This document shows positions 1 through 7,846 of a stretch of DNA of 35,800 bases, piece after piece. Position numbers and translations under genes: made by a program. The stretch's first letter is position 1; every line of letters starts with the position of its first letter. The notes under the pieces are model-generated. The model was not told where the DNA came from. It made no database searches and saw only the letters and a list, made by a program, of their open reading frames with translations. The DNA comes from Streptosporangiaceae bacterium. Lineage in GTDB: Bacteria; Actinomycetota; Actinomycetes; Streptosporangiales; Streptosporangiaceae. The DNA lies in assembly GCA_025964715.1 (NCBI GenBank), contig JAOPYH010000014.1, forward strand, positions 1-35,800, read 5' to 3'.

Positions 1-25
1 ACCTGAGCGGGCAGCACCCCTGCTG

Positions 26-57
26 AAACGCCCTGGTCTGCCGATGTTCGGGCGTTT
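26..57. terminator. putative hairpin terminator
   Basis: An 8-bp perfect inverted repeat, AAACGCCC (26-33) and GGGCGTTT (50-57), with a 16-nt loop and a T-rich stretch following on the plus strand. It lies about 75 bases past the stop of the minus-strand monooxygenase gene and could end transcription from either side. Nothing else is seen in bases 1-133. Confidence 0.35.
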
Positions 58-133
58 GGTTGGCTTGTTCATGGCACGCAGCCGAAGCCCGGTTCCTCGC
101 CGGGGCGTGGCTACGGCTTGCGGCGCATGTCTT

Positions 134-1339
134 CTACCGCTCGTCTTCGGCTCGCTGGCGTCGGTATTCCGCCGCCCTGGTCTGGTAGTTCTGATGTTCC
201 CGCGTGTGGTCCGGGGGAAGGTGCGGCGCGTCCGGGGACGTCGTGGCGAAGAACCGCGTGAGCGCGGTGTTCGAGTTCACGGCGAGTTCCCCGGATCGCG
301 GGAACATCGCTGCCTCGTAGCGTGTGACCGCGTCGTCGAGACTGCTCTCCTTCTTGATGGCGTGCGCGAGTTCCGCGCCATCGAGCAAGGCGAGATTCGT
401 GCCGTGGCCGCCGAAGGGCGCCATCAGGTGGGCCGCGTCGCCGATCAGGGTGACACCGGGGACGTGGTCCCAGGTCAGCGGAGCGGGCAGGGCCCAGAAG
501 CTGCGCTGCACGTAGTCGCCGTCGTTGTCGGTGATCAGCGGGCGCATGACCGCAGACCATTCGCTGAACTCCCGCAGCAGGTAGGACCGGACCGCCTCGC
601 GGTCGGTGACGTCCACGCTGGCCGTGACGTGCCAGTCGAGCTCGGCGCGGAAGGCCACGTAGCCGCGGACCACACCGTTGCTGTTGCGCTGGACGATCAC
701 CGCGCGGCCGTCGCCGTCGGTGGAGAACATGTGGCCCTCGCCCACGATCGCGGCGACTTCGGGGTGCCTGGTGTCCACGTCGTCGAATCGGGCGTCGAGG
801 AAGTGGACGCCGAGGTACTGCGGCACCGCGTCGGTGAGCAGTCGGCGAACCGGCGACCACGCGCCATCGGCGCCGATGACGAGGTCGGCTTCCGCGCTGG
901 CGCCGTTGGCGAACTCCAGTCGGTGCACCCCGCCTCCGAGCGGGGTGATGTGGCGGAGTTTGTGTCCCCAGTGGACGGTGTCGGGTCTCAGGTGCTCGTG
1001 GAGCATGGTCCGCAGTTGGCCGCGGTCGATCTCGGGAGCAGCCTCGTCGCCCTCGGCGGGGGCGAACTCGGCCAGGACGGTGCCGTGGTGGTCCCGACGA
1101 CTCTTGGCCTGGCCCTCGACCCGGGCCAACGCACGGAAGGCGTCCATCAGCCCGGCGTCCTCCAACGCGATCTGGCCGGAGTCGGCGTGCAGGTCGAGCG
1201 TCCCTCCCGGGTCACGGGAGTCCACGGTGGCGTCCTCGTCGTACACCACCGGCTGAATGCCGTGCCCCTGCAGGACACGAGCGCACATCAAGCCGGCGGG
1301 GCCTCCGCCGACGATGGCGATGCGGGGTGGGATCGTCAT
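134..1339 (-). CDS. TetX-like FAD-dependent monooxygenase
   Basis: Class A flavoprotein monooxygenase of 401 residues, a usual length for the TetX/PHBH group. The N-terminus has the FAD dinucleotide-binding motif GGGPAG (residues 11-16). A mid-protein DG motif reads GADGAW, and the late FAD-ribityl motif reads GDAAHLMAPFGGHG, very like TetX. Such enzymes hydroxylate aromatic or polyketide substrates with NAD(P)H and O2 in the cytosol; the substrate here is unknown. I chose the ATG at 1339, preceded by a GAAGGA ribosome site, because the upstream in-frame extension has no family similarity. The gene is divergent from a TetR gene, which suggests an inducible detoxification pair. Tetracycline inactivation is possible but not shown. 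Confidence 0.88.
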   Translation of the reverse strand: MTIPPRIAIVGGGPAGLMCARVLQGHGIQPVVYDEDATVDSRDPGGTLDLHADSGQIALEDAGLMDAFRALARVEGQAKSRRDHHGTVLAEFAPAEGDEAAPEIDRGQLRTMLHEHLRPDTVHWGHKLRHITPLGGGVHRLEFANGASAEADLVIGADGAWSPVRRLLTDAVPQYLGVHFLDARFDDVDTRHPEVAAIVGEGHMFSTDGDGRAVIVQRNSNGVVRGYVAFRAELDWHVTASVDVTDREAVRSYLLREFSEWSAVMRPLITDNDGDYVQRSFWALPAPLTWDHVPGVTLIGDAAHLMAPFGGHGTNLALLDGAELAHAIKKESSLDDAVTRYEAAMFPRSGELAVNSNTALTRFFATTSPDAPHLPPDHTREHQNYQTRAAEYRRQRAEDER

Positions 1340-1441
1340 GGGGGTGAATCCTTCCCACGCGGGATGCGGCGGTGTGTTCGTCGCCGATGGGTGCGGGCCG
1401 GACGGCCCGACCTCCCAACGTAGATGAAACCGCTCAAAAAG

Positions 1442-1471
1442 TCGAACAGTTCTATTTTCTGATCTGTTCAA
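1442..1471. promoter_or_regulatory. candidate TetR operator
   Basis: In the 153-bp divergent promoter region an inverted repeat places TCGAACAG (1442-1449) against CTGTTCAA (1464-1471), with 7 of 8 positions complementary and 14 bases between. The left arm forms its own small palindrome, GAACAGTTC (1444-1452). The spacing and the position between a TetR gene and its divergent neighbour fit an operator controlling both genes. Confidence 0.5.
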
Positions 1472-1492
1472 CATGAGCGCTAGGGTGGAGAC

Positions 1493-2098
1493 GTGACCGA
1501 GACAGGACGCCGCGAGCGCAAGAAGGCAGCCACCCGCCAAGCCTTGGCCGACGCCGCACTGGAACTGTTCCTGGAGCGGGGCTATGACGCGGTCGGCGTG
1601 CGGGAGATCGCCGACACCGCAGACGTCTCGGTGGCCACCCTGTTCAAGCACTTCCCCGACGGCAAGGAAGCACTGGTCTTCGACCAGGACGCCGACCGCG
1701 AGACCGCGCTCGTCACCGCTGTCCGCGAGCGCCCCACCGGACAATCCATCCCTCAGGCGCTGCGCCAGCTGCTGCGCGACGAGCGCTCCCGGCAGGCCCG
1801 CACCGACCCGCGCCTCGCTGACTTCCTCCGCCTGATCGACACCACTCCCGCCCTGCGTGAGTACTTTCGCCGCATGTGGCTGCGCCACGAGAACGCTTTG
1901 GCCGCGGTGATCGCCGCCGACACCGGACTGCCCGAAGGCGACGCCGGCTGCCAGGCGCTGGCCCACTTCGCCCTCGAAGCCGTCACCCTCGTCCGAGGGC
2001 GAGACGACGCCGAGTCCGCACTCGACCGGATCTTCGCCTTGCTCGACACCGGATGGACGGGCACGACGAAGGAATCCGCGAGGCGCGGCGGCACCTGA
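1493..2098 (+). CDS. TetR/AcrR family transcriptional regulator
   Basis: A 201-residue TetR-type repressor. Residues about 8-55 form the N-terminal helix-turn-helix, with the typical signature of ALELFLERGYDAVGVREIA followed by ADVSVATLFKHFPDGKEAL. The C-terminal helical part has the usual length for ligand binding and dimerisation. The GTG at 1493 follows a GGTGGAG purine tract, although the spacing is short. The gene is transcribed away from the TetX-like monooxygenase across a short region with a palindrome, so it most likely represses that gene and itself until a substrate-like ligand binds. The ligand cannot be read from the sequence. Confidence 0.92.
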   Translation: MTETGRRERKKAATRQALADAALELFLERGYDAVGVREIADTADVSVATLFKHFPDGKEALVFDQDADRETALVTAVRERPTGQSIPQALRQLLRDERSRQARTDPRLADFLRLIDTTPALREYFRRMWLRHENALAAVIAADTGLPEGDAGCQALAHFALEAVTLVRGRDDAESALDRIFALLDTGWTGTTKESARRGGT

Positions 2099-2290
2099 CC
2101 ACACGACCGAACCGCGGACAACTCCCGCGCCCGCTCATGCCGCCGACCGGGCGTCACGGTGCGTGACGAACGTATGGTGACGCTCGACGCGCGGTCTTGT
2201 GAGGGACGGTGTTGGTCACAATTTGCCCGCAGGTAGGAGTTTCCTGTCCGGGGAGACTCGACGGGGCGGGCACAGCTATGATCACTCGCC

Positions 2291-2842
2291 GTGCCGGGGA
2301 TGATGGACGCGAGTCACGTGGCAGGCAGGAGCGTCTTGCGTTTCGTGGTTGGTGCCAGTGTTGCCCTTACTCTCATCGGCTGCGACATGCCTCTGCGGGA
2401 CCAAGTGGAGCACCATCACCGGCGCCCGCTGCCACGCATAGCGTGGCGGGGATTCCGTCGGCCGCCGGGCCAACCTCAGCGCTGCGGGCACCAAGCCGAC
2501 ACTGTGTGAGGCACCCCGACCGGCCCAGCTCAGTCCCTTCCCCTTCAACAAAGACGCCGCTCGTCGCGACAGCATGATTGGTGCCGGCCGCGATCCCGAT
2601 CGCGCTGGGTACGTCGGCGGCATCGCGACTTTCGATGACCTTGACGCCGCAGGGCTGGCGTGGTTGCTCAATGAGAAGTTCATCGATCCTTAGATCGCCA
2701 GAACACCGCCCCGTCGGTCTGGGAGAGCTTCCGCTTCCTATGCGCGCACCGGAACGTGCGTGCTGCGGGGTACGTCGTCAGTCTCGAGCGCGCGGAGGTG
2801 GTACCGGTACCAGCGCCCGCCGCCGCCCTGGCAATCGGTGCA
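2291..2842 (+). pseudogene. decayed lipoprotein-like ORF with frameshifts
   Basis: From the GTG at 2291 one frame reads a convincing lipoprotein signal (basic RS, then LRFVVGASVALTLIGC with a lipobox Cys). Protein-like sequence then continues in a second frame after a TAG at about 2437 (ending ...LAWLLNEKFIDP and a stop at 2692). It resumes in the first frame from 2702 (NTAPSVWESFRFLCAHRNV...) until it runs into the methyltransferase fragment. The quality of the sequence in each piece suggests one ancestral reading frame broken by at least two frameshifts and a stop. I do not recognise the family. It could also be chance coding-like composition, so confidence is low. Confidence 0.35.
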
Positions 2843-2844
2843 CC

Positions 2845-3126
2845 GACCGGCACGAGGACCGGCAATGCGGCGGCACGAATCCCGGCGATGTCTGGTCGAT
2901 TGCCGCCCGGCCGGCATGGCCGATAGAGGTGCCGTTGCGGTGCATCTCTGCCGGGTGCCGGCCCGACGGCATTGTCTTGGATCCCTTCACCGGTGTTCGC
3001 ACCACGGGCCTGGCTGCGCGGGCGCTCGGACGCAGTTCCATCGGCATCGATGCGAATGCCGCCAACTGCTATCTGGCCAAACAAGCCTTGTCGTCGCTAC
3101 CGAGTTCCGCGGACGAGCAGGAGTAG
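2845..3126 (+). pseudogene. C-terminal fragment of a DNA methyltransferase (N6/N4 type)
   Basis: The reading frame carries GTNPGDVWSI (from 2872), then RPAWPIEVPLRCI.AGC, then VLDPFTGVRTTGLAARALGR and IGIDANAANCYLAKQAL. This is the C-terminal third of beta-class restriction-modification or phage-type methyltransferases, ending with SAM-binding motif I. The catalytic (D/S)PPY motif and target-recognition region are absent. The usual AHFATFP-like stretch after VWSI is deleted, and the motif I glycine pattern (normally GxGTT) reads GVRTT. It is therefore a non-functional remnant. With the recombinase next to it, it suggests a decayed mobile element. Confidence 0.65.
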
Positions 3127-3128
3127 CC

Positions 3129-4010
3129 GTGTTCCGCCGGCTAGGGAATCCTCAACGGAAAGCAGGCTCTGACCAGGCGCGTTGCGCCTATGCTCGTGGT
3201 CTCCGATCGCTGGGGAGCTCAGCGGTTACGGTTCCCCCTGCGGATTTGGACGTCAGTCCCTGCCACGGCATCCGGGTCACGACCGGTGATTACGAGGTTG
3301 AGCCTCAGGTCGCCAAGCCGGTGGAGTTTCTGCGGGCCGCACTGCGGATGTATGACCTGATGGGCTATCGCGGGTTCGTGCTGACGCTGATGAACGGCTA
3401 CACCGGGGCTCCCTGGTCGGAGCTGATCTCCCAGAAACCTGGGCACTACGACCAGGTCAATTATCAGATCCCGATACGGCGGCCGATCCGCGAAGCGCGT
3501 GGGCAGATCGAGGAGGCGCCCCGGCCCAAGAGCCCGGCCGGTAGGCGGTGGATCCAGCTGCCGCCGTTCCTGGCGGTGCTGTATGAGGCGCTGCTGGAGG
3601 ACTGCCCGCGTGCCCGGGTGTTCGCCGGTGCGCGCGGGGCGGTGTTACGCCGGGGCAACGTCACCCGCCGGTTCTGGCGGCCAGCCTGGGACGGCGACCC
3701 CGACAACACCGATCCGCAGAAACGAACCCCGCCCGTGCTGGCGGGGTTCACCTTCCACGAAGGCCGCCACACGCACCGCACCTGGTTGTCCGACGACGGC
3801 ATCTCCGACATCGGCCGCGCCGCCCGCCTCGGTCACAAGCTGCCGGGGATGGCCGACGTCTACGAAGACCTCACACCGGAGATGAAGCAGCGTACGGTGA
3901 AGGTGCTGCAGGCCCGCTGGGAGACATCCATCGCCCAGCTGACCAGCAGTGAACGGGCGAAGCTTCTCGCCATCGTCCCTGCCACTCCGTGGCGGCATCA
4001 CGGAGCGTGA
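3129..4010 (+). pseudogene. truncated tyrosine recombinase (site-specific integrase)
   Basis: Only the catalytic domain of an actinomycete element-type integrase remains (about 250 recognisable residues; the SAM-like N-terminal arm is missing). Visible box II is FHEGRHTHRTWL (HxxR), followed by LGHKLPGMADVYEDLTPEM with the nucleophilic Tyr. The box I Arg, expected in TGxRWxEL, is Pro here (TGAPWSEL, about 3401-3424), so the protein should be inactive even if made. The first part from the GTG at 3129 has no family likeness; recognisable sequence starts about 3240. It converges on the tRNA-Gly/Cys/Val cluster with its stop 127 bases from the tRNA-Val end, the normal place for an integrase beside its tRNA attachment site. 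I could not find a second copy of the tRNA 3' end within the window. Confidence 0.75.
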
Positions 4011-4091
4011 CCGGGAAACGGGCAGGGTGGAGGCGGGCGGTAGCGCTCAACCGAAGATGATCTCCAAGATATCTCCAGAAACGGCATGAGA

Positions 4092-4110
4092 CCCCATCCC
4101 CGCCATGGGG
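4092..4110 (-). terminator. hairpin downstream of the tRNA cluster
   Basis: CCCCAT (4092-4097) and ATGGGG (4105-4110) form a 6-bp stem with a 7-nt loop, 28 bases past the 3' end of tRNA-Val on the minus strand and followed by TCTCATG. It may end the tRNA transcript and also the convergent integrase remnant. The stem is short and lacks a strong T run. Confidence 0.4.
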
Positions 4111-4137
4111 GACAGGGCCTCTGACCTGCACATACAG

Positions 4138-4212
4138 TGGTGGGCGATACTGGGATTGAACCAGTGACCTCTACCGTGTCAAGGTAGCGCTCTCCCACTG
4201 AGCTAATCGCCC
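4138..4212 (-). tRNA. tRNA-Val(GAC), CCA encoded
   Basis: The complement of this segment folds as a cloverleaf with 7-bp acceptor GGGCGAT/ATCGCCC and discriminator A. The anticodon stem is CTACC/GGTAG around loop TTGACAC (anticodon GAC), and the T arm contains GGTTCAATCC. The CCA end is encoded (4138-4140). It is last of three tandem tRNA genes and nearest to the integrase remnant, so it is the likeliest integration site of the lost element. Confidence 0.96.
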
Positions 4213-4229
4213 GAGACTCACACACGTAG

Positions 4230-4300
4230 AGGTGGAGACGGGATTTGAACCCGTGTACACGGCTTTGCAGGCCGTTGCCTCGCCTCTCGGCCACTCCACC
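4230..4300 (-). tRNA. tRNA-Cys(GCA)
   Basis: Cloverleaf of 71 nt on the minus strand. The acceptor is GGTGGAG/CTCCACC with discriminator U, typical of tRNA-Cys. The anticodon stem is ACGGC/GCCGT around loop CTGCAAA (anticodon GCA), and the T loop is GGTTCAAATCC. CCA is not encoded. It is the middle gene of the Gly-Cys-Val cluster. Confidence 0.96.
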
Positions 4301-4330
4301 AGTGCGAGGCCGCACTGCTCGGCCTCCTCG

Positions 4331-4403
4331 AGCGGACGACGGGATTCGAACCCGCGACCCTCACCTTGGCAAGGTGATGCTCTACCAGCTGAGCCACGTC
4401 CGC
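4331..4403 (-). tRNA. tRNA-Gly(GCC)
   Basis: Cloverleaf of 73 nt on the minus strand. The acceptor is GCGGACG/CGTCCGC with discriminator U. The anticodon stem is TCACC/GGTGA around loop TTGCCAA (anticodon GCC), and the T loop is GGTTCGAATCC. It is the first gene of the tRNA cluster. Confidence 0.96.
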
Positions 4404-4410
4404 ATGTTGT

Positions 4411-4466
4411 GCCGGGGGCTTGCCCCGGTGCGCTAACTCTAGCGGAATCCAGGACCTCTTTGTGCA
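4411..4466 (-). promoter_or_regulatory. candidate tRNA-cluster promoter and leader hairpin
   Basis: On the minus strand, TAGAGT (4436-4441) resembles an actinobacterial -10 element and TGCACA (4461-4466) a weak -35, but the 19-base spacer is long. A stable hairpin, CCGGGG (4412-4417) and CCCCGG (4423-4428), follows just before tRNA-Gly. It is either the tRNA leader or the terminator of the upstream tryptophan dioxygenase gene. The assignment is tentative. Confidence 0.35.
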
Positions 4467-4489
4467 CGCTGAGCCCGCAGGGGTCGTGA

Positions 4490-5344
4490 TCACAGAGAGG
4501 TACGAGCAGACCACAGCTCCGGGAACACCTCTTGGCCGGCTGCTCTGCGCAGCCAGACAAGGCCGCTGGACCCACCAGTACCGGATTTCGCTCCCATCGC
4601 ACGCTTCACGGCGGCGTAGTGCCGTTGCCGCCACCGGGTGACCCGCTCGGCCACGTCGACCAGGAGTTCGGCGAGTTCGGCGAGGTCCCGGTGATCGTCA
4701 TCGGAGGTGTAGATCAAGTGCCACGCCTTCTCCACGTCGCCATGTGGCGTGTACGGGGAGGCCCAGTCGCGTTCTTGGTGCGTGTGGGGGATCGGCAGGC
4801 CGCGCCGGTGCAGGAGCGCGAGCACCTCGTCATAGAGGCTGGGGGAGCGGAGCGCGGCCTCCAGATCGGCCCGTGGCTCGCCGGTGCCGGAGTGCGGCCG
4901 CAGCATGGCCTCGGACTTGTTGCCGATCAGGAACTCCAGCCGCCGGTAGGCCGAGGACTGGAACCCGGTGGCCTGGCCGAGCTGATCCCGGAAGCCGTTG
5001 AACTCCGTCGGGGTCAGCGTGGCGAGCAGGTCCCAGGAGGCGATGAGGACGTCCTGGACGTGGAGCCCGCGCCGGAGTGCCGCCATCGCCGCGCCGAGGT
5101 CGTCGCGGCGCACGGCGTCCCGCGCCTGGTTCCACTCGTGTGCGAGCAGCCCGAAGAGCAGCTCCATGACCTGCGTCGCCACGATGAACGACAGCTCGGC
5201 CGGCACGTCACTGCGTGGGCTCTGGAGCCGGTGGAGCGCGTCGATGTGCGCGTACTCCTCGTACGGGGTGGCCTCGGGTCCGAACGTCCGCCTCGGTTCG
5301 CCCGTCCCGGTCGGCGTGATCGTGGTGTGCCAGGCGTACGCCAT
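4490..5344 (-). CDS. tryptophan 2,3-dioxygenase
   Basis: Haem-dependent cytosolic enzyme that opens the indole ring of L-tryptophan to N-formylkynurenine, the first step of the kynurenine route. The 284-residue protein has the usual length. It has the family's central signature of FNGFRDQLGQATGFQSSAYR followed by RLEFLIGNKS. The C-terminus GTGGSSGLVWLRRA ... FPELWSART matches the glycine-rich loop that closes over the substrate. I took the ATG at 5344; a GTG lies one codon upstream. It is divergent from an Lrp/AsnC regulator, the same layout as kynA-type genes with KynR. No kynurenine formamidase or kynureninase is adjacent, so the product must feed genes elsewhere. Confidence 0.9.
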   Translation of the reverse strand: MAYAWHTTITPTGTGEPRRTFGPEATPYEEYAHIDALHRLQSPRSDVPAELSFIVATQVMELLFGLLAHEWNQARDAVRRDDLGAAMAALRRGLHVQDVLIASWDLLATLTPTEFNGFRDQLGQATGFQSSAYRRLEFLIGNKSEAMLRPHSGTGEPRADLEAALRSPSLYDEVLALLHRRGLPIPHTHQERDWASPYTPHGDVEKAWHLIYTSDDDHRDLAELAELLVDVAERVTRWRQRHYAAVKRAMGAKSGTGGSSGLVWLRRAAGQEVFPELWSARTSL

Positions 5345-5442
5345 CACAGAGCCCCCGTGTTCGTACCGCTGATCACTCCATTCTGCTGCGCCTCATCCCT
5401 CCGAGGAATAGCCGTCGCACCCGGATCAACGGATTCGGCTTA

Positions 5443-5468
5443 GCATATGGAAGGCGATATCCGTATCC
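5443..5468. promoter_or_regulatory. AT-richer divergent promoter region
   Basis: The 145-bp region between the dioxygenase and the Lrp-type regulator contains an AT-rich patch (CATATGG ... GATATCCGTATCC) against a GC-rich background, with a partial dyad of the kind Lrp proteins bind. No consensus hexamers are clear. It is offered as the probable regulatory site only because of its position. Confidence 0.3.
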
Positions 5469-5489
5469 AGGTTGAATTCGGGAGGTCGT

Positions 5490-5930
5490 GTGGACGCCGT
5501 GGATCGGCGGCTCCTCGAGGAGCTGCAAGGCGACGCCCGGCTGTCCTACAACGAGCTCTCGCGCCGGGTGAAACTGTCCTCCCCGGCGGTGGCCGAGCGG
5601 GTCCGGCGCATGGAGAGCGACGGTGTGATCGCCGGCTACCACGCGCACGTGGACCTGGCCCGGATCGGCCGGCCGGTCACGGCCCTGGTCCAGGTGCAGT
5701 GCTACGGGCCGCGCTGCATCCTGCGGGACCCTCGCGTGGTGGACTGGCCGGAGGTCCTTCAACTGCACAGGGTCACGGGCGCGGCCTGCTGCGTCCTGAT
5801 GGTGGCCGTGTCGACGATGGCAGAGTTCGAGACCCTCATCGATCGCCTGTCGGACTACGGGCAGCCGTCCAGCATGTTGGTGCTGTCCAGCCCCGTTGAG
5901 TGGCGCCCCGCGATCGCCGCCGAGGGCTGA
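5490..5930 (+). CDS. Lrp/AsnC family regulator (KynR-like by context)
   Basis: A 146-residue Lrp/AsnC protein. Residues about 1-50 form the AsnC helix-turn-helix (DRRLLEELQGDARLSYNELSR, then LSSPAVAERVRRMESDGVI). The rest is the RAM ligand-sensing and oligomerisation domain (VTGAACCVLMVAVSTMAEFETLID). The GTG at 5490 is chosen over the upstream TTG at 5472 because GGAGG sits five bases before it. Lrp proteins sense amino acids. Beside a tryptophan dioxygenase gene the likely signal is tryptophan or kynurenine and the likely target is the divergent gene. The ligand is inferred only from context. Confidence 0.9.
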   Translation: MDAVDRRLLEELQGDARLSYNELSRRVKLSSPAVAERVRRMESDGVIAGYHAHVDLARIGRPVTALVQVQCYGPRCILRDPRVVDWPEVLQLHRVTGAACCVLMVAVSTMAEFETLIDRLSDYGQPSSMLVLSSPVEWRPAIAAEG

Positions 5931-5969
5931 CGAGAGCCGCTGCGCGTACGGCGGTGCGGTGTCAGGCGG

Positions 5970-5995
5970 GAGGGACGGCTCCCCGCCGTTCCCTC
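5970..5995 (+). terminator. hairpin after the Lrp-type gene
   Basis: GAGGGACGGC (5970-5979) pairs with GCCGTTCCCTC (5985-5995), leaving one bulged T and a 5-nt loop. It lies 40 bases after the regulator stop codon and before the next gene. It is GC-rich, without a long T run, as is usual in actinomycetes. Confidence 0.5.
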
Positions 5996-6078
5996 GGTGT
6001 TCATCAAGCCCTCGACTCCACTCCTTCTCGCCGGATTATGTTGCGTAAGTCCGATATGTCAGCAACCTGATTGCCGAG

Positions 6079-7161
6079 ATGCCGGTACCTGTCGAAGGCC
6101 ATCCGAGCGCGCCCGGTCCCGCGGCCGCCATCCCCGCGGCGCCGCCGGAGCGACGGGCACGTGACCCCTACTTCGACAACGCCAAGTTCCTCGCGGTGGT
6201 CCTGGTAGTGGTCGGGCACGCCTGGGGGCCGCTCCAGGGAGTGTGGCTCGTGGACATCGCGCACCTGTTCGTCTACAGCTTCCACATGCCTGTCTTCATC
6301 GTGATCGCCGGCTATTTCTCCCGGCGCTTCGCGACCACCCCCGGCAAGGTGCGACGGCTGGTCGTCGGGCTCGCGGTGCCGTACCTCATTTTCGAGGCGG
6401 CCTATCCGCTCTACGTCAGCCTGCTCGGCGGCAAGGGTTTCGTCTGGAGCCCGCTGTCGCCGTACTACCTGACCTGGTTCCTTCTGGCGCTGCTGGTCTG
6501 GCGCCTCTCCACGCCGCTGTGGCAGCAGCTGCGCCGGCCGCTCCTGGTGGCCGTGGTGATCTCGCTGGCCTCCGGTGCCGTGCAGCTGCCCGACCCGGTC
6601 GTGACCCGTACGCTGGGGTTCCTGCCCTTCTTCGTGGTGGGGCTGCTGCTGACCGAGGACCACTTCCGGCTGCTCCGGACCCGGCCCGTACGGCTCGCGG
6701 CCGTGCTCGTCGCCGTCGCGGCGGCGGTCGCCGCGGTCCTTGCGGAGCCGCACGTGAGTCCGGAGTGGATCCACTACCGCTATCCCGACGCGCAGTTCGG
6801 CGTGTCACCGCCTGTCCTGCTCGCGGCGCGCTGCGCCGTGCTGCTCTGCGGATTCGCGATGACCGCCGCGTTCCTGTCCCTGGTTCCCACCCGCCGGACC
6901 TGGTTCACCATGCTCGGCACCGCCTCGATGTACGTGTATCTGCTGCATGGTTTCGTGGTCCTGGGCGCCCTCTACGCGGGCTGGTACACCTGGGTGAACC
7001 GGCTCGGCACGCTGGGTGGGCTAGGCGTCCTCACTGTGCTGGGTGTCCTCCTCGCGCTGGTGACCGCGAGCAGGCCGGTCCGGTGGGCCTTCCGGTGGGT
7101 CGTCGAACCGCGGCTCGACTGGGCGTTCCGGGCTCAGGTCCCCGTCGGCGGGAAGCCGTAG
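6079..7161 (+). CDS. membrane acyltransferase (acyltransferase 3 family)
   Basis: A 360-residue polytopic membrane protein with about ten hydrophobic segments from residue 30 onward. It starts with the family signature YFDNAKFLAVVLVVVGHAWG, whose His is expected in catalysis, followed by YSFHMPVFIVIAGYFSRR. This family (OafA/WecH/fucose-acetylase-like) transfers acyl groups, usually acetyl, to sugars or other cell-envelope molecules. The acceptor is unknown. The ATG at 6079 has only a weak ribosome site. Its 3' end overlaps the convergent isoaspartyl methyltransferase gene by 28 bases. No glycan-biosynthesis genes are adjacent. Confidence 0.85.
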   Translation: MPVPVEGHPSAPGPAAAIPAAPPERRARDPYFDNAKFLAVVLVVVGHAWGPLQGVWLVDIAHLFVYSFHMPVFIVIAGYFSRRFATTPGKVRRLVVGLAVPYLIFEAAYPLYVSLLGGKGFVWSPLSPYYLTWFLLALLVWRLSTPLWQQLRRPLLVAVVISLASGAVQLPDPVVTRTLGFLPFFVVGLLLTEDHFRLLRTRPVRLAAVLVAVAAAVAAVLAEPHVSPEWIHYRYPDAQFGVSPPVLLAARCAVLLCGFAMTAAFLSLVPTRRTWFTMLGTASMYVYLLHGFVVLGALYAGWYTWVNRLGTLGGLGVLTVLGVLLALVTASRPVRWAFRWVVEPRLDWAFRAQVPVGGKP

Positions 7162-7793
7162 CGGCCGTACAGCCGGACGAAGTGCGCCAGGGACAGCAGG
7201 CGGAGCTGCCGCAGGCCCTCCCGCCGGCGCTCATGCAGCACCACTTCCTCCTGCCCGCCCGGCCCGATGGGCTGGACCAGGCGGCCTCCGACGCGCAGCT
7301 GCTCGATCAGGGGCGGGGGCACCTGCGGGAACGCGGCGGACACGAGCACGGCGTCATAGGGAGCGTGGGCCGGCGCCCCTTCGGTCCCGTCGCCCACCAG
7401 CACGGTCACGTTCCGCAGCCCCTGTGCCGTCAGATTCCGCCGGGCCTGGTCGGCCAGGTCCGCCCACAGCTCGACGCTGACGACCTCGGCGGCGAGGCCG
7501 GCGAGCAGAGCCGTCTGATAGCCGTGGCCGGTGCCCACCTCCAGAACCCGCTCGACGCCGGACAGCCCCAGGGCCGCCACCATGGTGGCCGACAGCGACG
7601 GCTGAGTGGTCACCTGGCCGTGCGGGATCGGTACCGGCTCGTCTATGTAGGCCGCCGCGACCTGATCCTCGGGGACGAAGGCCGCGCGAGACGTCCGCCG
7701 GATCACCTCGAGCACCCGGTCGTCGGTCACGCCTGAGCTCCTGGCCGCGGCCACGAGGTCCTCGGGTGACCCGGCGCCGGGATGCCGTCGCAC
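7134..7793 (-). CDS. protein-L-isoaspartate O-methyltransferase-type enzyme
   Basis: A 219-residue SAM-dependent methyltransferase of the PCMT family, which methylates isoaspartyl residues in damaged proteins to start their repair. The N-terminal part has RAAFVPED ... YIDEPVPIPHGQVTTQPSLSA, the substrate-binding region with its TTQPS motif. The SAM motif I is VLEVGTGHGYQTALL, followed by VVSVELWADLADQARRNL and GDGTEGAPAHAPYDAVLVSAA. The length is normal. The GTG at 7793 is the likely start. The gene lies 53 bases downstream of the PanE-like gene on the same strand, so the two may be cotranscribed. Confidence 0.88.
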   Translation of the reverse strand: MRRHPGAGSPEDLVAAARSSGVTDDRVLEVIRRTSRAAFVPEDQVAAAYIDEPVPIPHGQVTTQPSLSATMVAALGLSGVERVLEVGTGHGYQTALLAGLAAEVVSVELWADLADQARRNLTAQGLRNVTVLVGDGTEGAPAHAPYDAVLVSAAFPQVPPPLIEQLRVGGRLVQPIGPGGQEEVVLHERRREGLRQLRLLSLAHFVRLYGRYGFPPTGT

Positions 7794-7846
7794 GCGGTGA
7801 CTCTACCGTCCGGGGTCCCCGGCCCCTCGATCCGACGCGGGACGGA

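Noticed and set aside
2100-4140. Direct repeat of the tRNA-Val 3' end as attL/attR
   Set aside because: I searched by eye for the T-arm and acceptor sequence on both strands in the decayed region and found no second copy.
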